From positions 1 to 5,016 of the forward strand of contig CAYGDT010000080.1 of NCBI GenBank assembly GCA_964348745.1: a stretch of DNA of 5,016 nucleotides. Reading direction: 5' to 3'. This document shows positions 4,514-5,016 of this stretch, piece after piece. A program made the position numbers and the translations under genes. Each line of letters opens with the position of its first letter. The first letter of the stretch is position 1. The notes under the pieces were generated by a model, which was not told where the DNA came from, ran no database searches, and saw nothing but the letters and a program-made list of their open reading frames with translations. This DNA comes from CAYGDT01 sp964348745. Lineage in GTDB: Bacteria; Patescibacteriota; Gracilibacteria; Peribacterales; Peribacteraceae.

Positions 4514-4589
4514 TGATCGGGAATCAGAAATCGGCTTTCTGATCACCGATCCCCGATAACTTTTTCATGATCACGAATCACCAATCATC
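4494..4589. repeat. heptamer repeat array with orientation flip (GATCGGG type)
   Basis: Six 7-bp units in register fill 4494-4535 (TATCGGG, GATCCGG, GATTAGT, GATCGGG, AATCAGA, AATCGGC). Units in inverse orientation follow (TTTCTGA, TCACCGA, TCCCCGA), then three forward units at 4569-4589 (GATCACG, AATCACC, AATCATC). The layout is the same as at 3217-3299 although the unit sequence differs. The stop codon of the lipoprotein gene is inside the third unit. Confidence 0.8.
4515..4565 (+). terminator. hairpin with T-run behind the lipoprotein gene
   Basis: ATCAGAAA (4523-4530) pairs with TTTCTGAT (4536-4543) across a 5-nt loop. After a 2x2 mismatch, GATCGG (4515-4520) pairs with CCGATC (4546-4551). 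Five T residues follow at 4561-4565, nine bases beyond the stem. It could be a weak intrinsic terminator formed by the flipped heptamer array. Confidence 0.5.
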
Positions 4590-4764
4590 ATCTCCTCCTC
4601 CTCCTCCTCCGCAGACAGCGTAGCAAGGTTCTCGGGAAATCCGGAAAATGTGCTTGCTTCATGATGAGTTATTCATGTATTTTATCGTAAATCACCGACG
4701 CGGATCCACTGGTATAGACGACCGGACCGGATATCGCGGCGGTCTTCTGCGCGTTCATTTTCAT
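4571..4764 (-). pseudogene. possible decayed or frameshifted small gene (weak)
   Basis: The ATG at 4764 opens a 31-codon frame with gene-like codons (MKMNAQKT, then AAISGPVVYTSGSASVIYDK) that stops at 4669. A second frame, one base out of phase, is open from 4672 to 4571 and reads through STFSGFPENLATLSA, six Glu residues and MMIGDS. A -1 shift near 4672 would join them into a protein of about 64 residues. No homology is recognised and no promoter is seen, so this may also be chance. It is recorded because the 313-bp gap before rpoC otherwise holds only repeats. Confidence 0.22.
4592..4609. repeat. (CTC)6 trinucleotide repeat
   Basis: Six CTC triplets sit between the heptamer array and the gap before rpoC. 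On the minus strand they would encode six Glu residues in the possible decayed ORF described at 4571-4764. Confidence 0.9.
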
Positions 4765-4824
4765 TCGCAATTCACAATTCTCAATTCTCAATTATCCACT
4801 CTCCATTATCCATTCTCCATTCTC
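4762..4824. repeat. heptamer repeat array directly before rpoC
   Basis: Nine 7-bp units in perfect register: CATTCGC, AATTCAC, AATTCTC twice, AATTATC, CACTCTC, CATTATC, CATTCTC twice. The array ends two bases before the rpoC start codon, so it occupies the place where a ribosome-binding site or leaderless promoter should be. All units have the same orientation, unlike the other two heptamer arrays. Confidence 0.92.
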
Positions 4825-4826
4825 CC

Positions 4827-5016
4827 ATGCCCGGTCCCATCAGCCACACCAAGAAATCCGCAGCTACCGACTCGTTCGACGCAGTCGCACTCTCCATCGC
4901 CAGTCCTGAGGACATGCTCAGCTGGTCCCGCGGAGAGGTCACGAAGGCCGAGACCGTCAACTACCGCACGCAGCGGGCAGAACCCGATGGGCTCTTCTGC
5001 GAGCGTATATTCGGAC
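4827..5016 (+). CDS. rpoC: RNA polymerase beta' subunit, N-terminal part
   Basis: The first 63 codons of the largest RNA polymerase subunit are present; the gene runs off the window. The N-terminus is diagnostic: FDAVALSIASPEDMLSWSRG, then GEVTKAETVNYRTQRAEPDG and LFCERIFG, matching the conserved start of bacterial beta' (the region leading to the zinc-binding domain). The ATG at 4827 is preceded by CTCCC with no Shine-Dalgarno match and lies directly behind a heptamer array. rpoB, normally just upstream, is not within the 800 bases before it; the preceding plus-strand genes are the unknown zinc-ribbon/lipoprotein pair. No clear -10 was found. Confidence 0.96.
   Translation, partial: MPGPISHTKKSAATDSFDAVALSIASPEDMLSWSRGEVTKAETVNYRTQRAEPDGLFCERIFG

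Overview
The window looks like a stretch of bacterial chromosome of intermediate G+C (around half by eye), most likely from the Patescibacteria/CPR, perhaps a Peregrinibacteria or Peribacteria-type lineage. This is an inference from the RpoC N-terminus, the compact gene set of small unknown proteins, the stand-alone CofE-like ligase and the near absence of Shine-Dalgarno sites. It cannot be proven from the window.

Layout, left to right. On the minus strand lies a possible 49-codon acidic ORF made partly of a 9-bp tandem repeat. Next, also on the minus strand, is a ferredoxin/flavodoxin-NAD(P)H reductase-like flavoprotein. An AT-rich plus-strand orphan gene of 138 codons follows, with a perfect consensus promoter; it sits between two copies of the 5' end of the reductase gene. 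After a bidirectional terminator come two minus-strand genes: a PurN-type formyltransferase and, upstream of it, a CofE-type (F420-0:glutamate ligase family) protein. Next is a minus-strand membrane-anchored or exported protein, diverging from a plus-strand pair (a CxxC/CxxC zinc-ribbon-like protein overlapping a small lipoprotein). The window ends in the first 63 codons of rpoC.

Two patterns run through the window. First, five genes have a recognisable -10 element whose end lies only 6-8 nt from the chosen start codon, four of them of the extended TGnTAnnnT type, so their mRNAs should be leaderless. Second, nearly every intergenic gap, and two coding regions, contain short tandem arrays: 9-bp units at 81-134 and 2313-2357 (same unit) and inside cofE, 8-bp palindromic units inside purN, and 7-bp units at 3222-3299, 4494-4589 and 4762-4824. 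Two of the heptamer arrays flip orientation in the middle and so form hairpins directly behind stop codons; another ends two bases before the rpoC start.

No coherent new defence or metabolic system is visible. The most interesting items are the orphan gene between the duplicated reductase 5' ends, the repeat-array system, and the repeat-derived insertions in two otherwise conserved enzymes.
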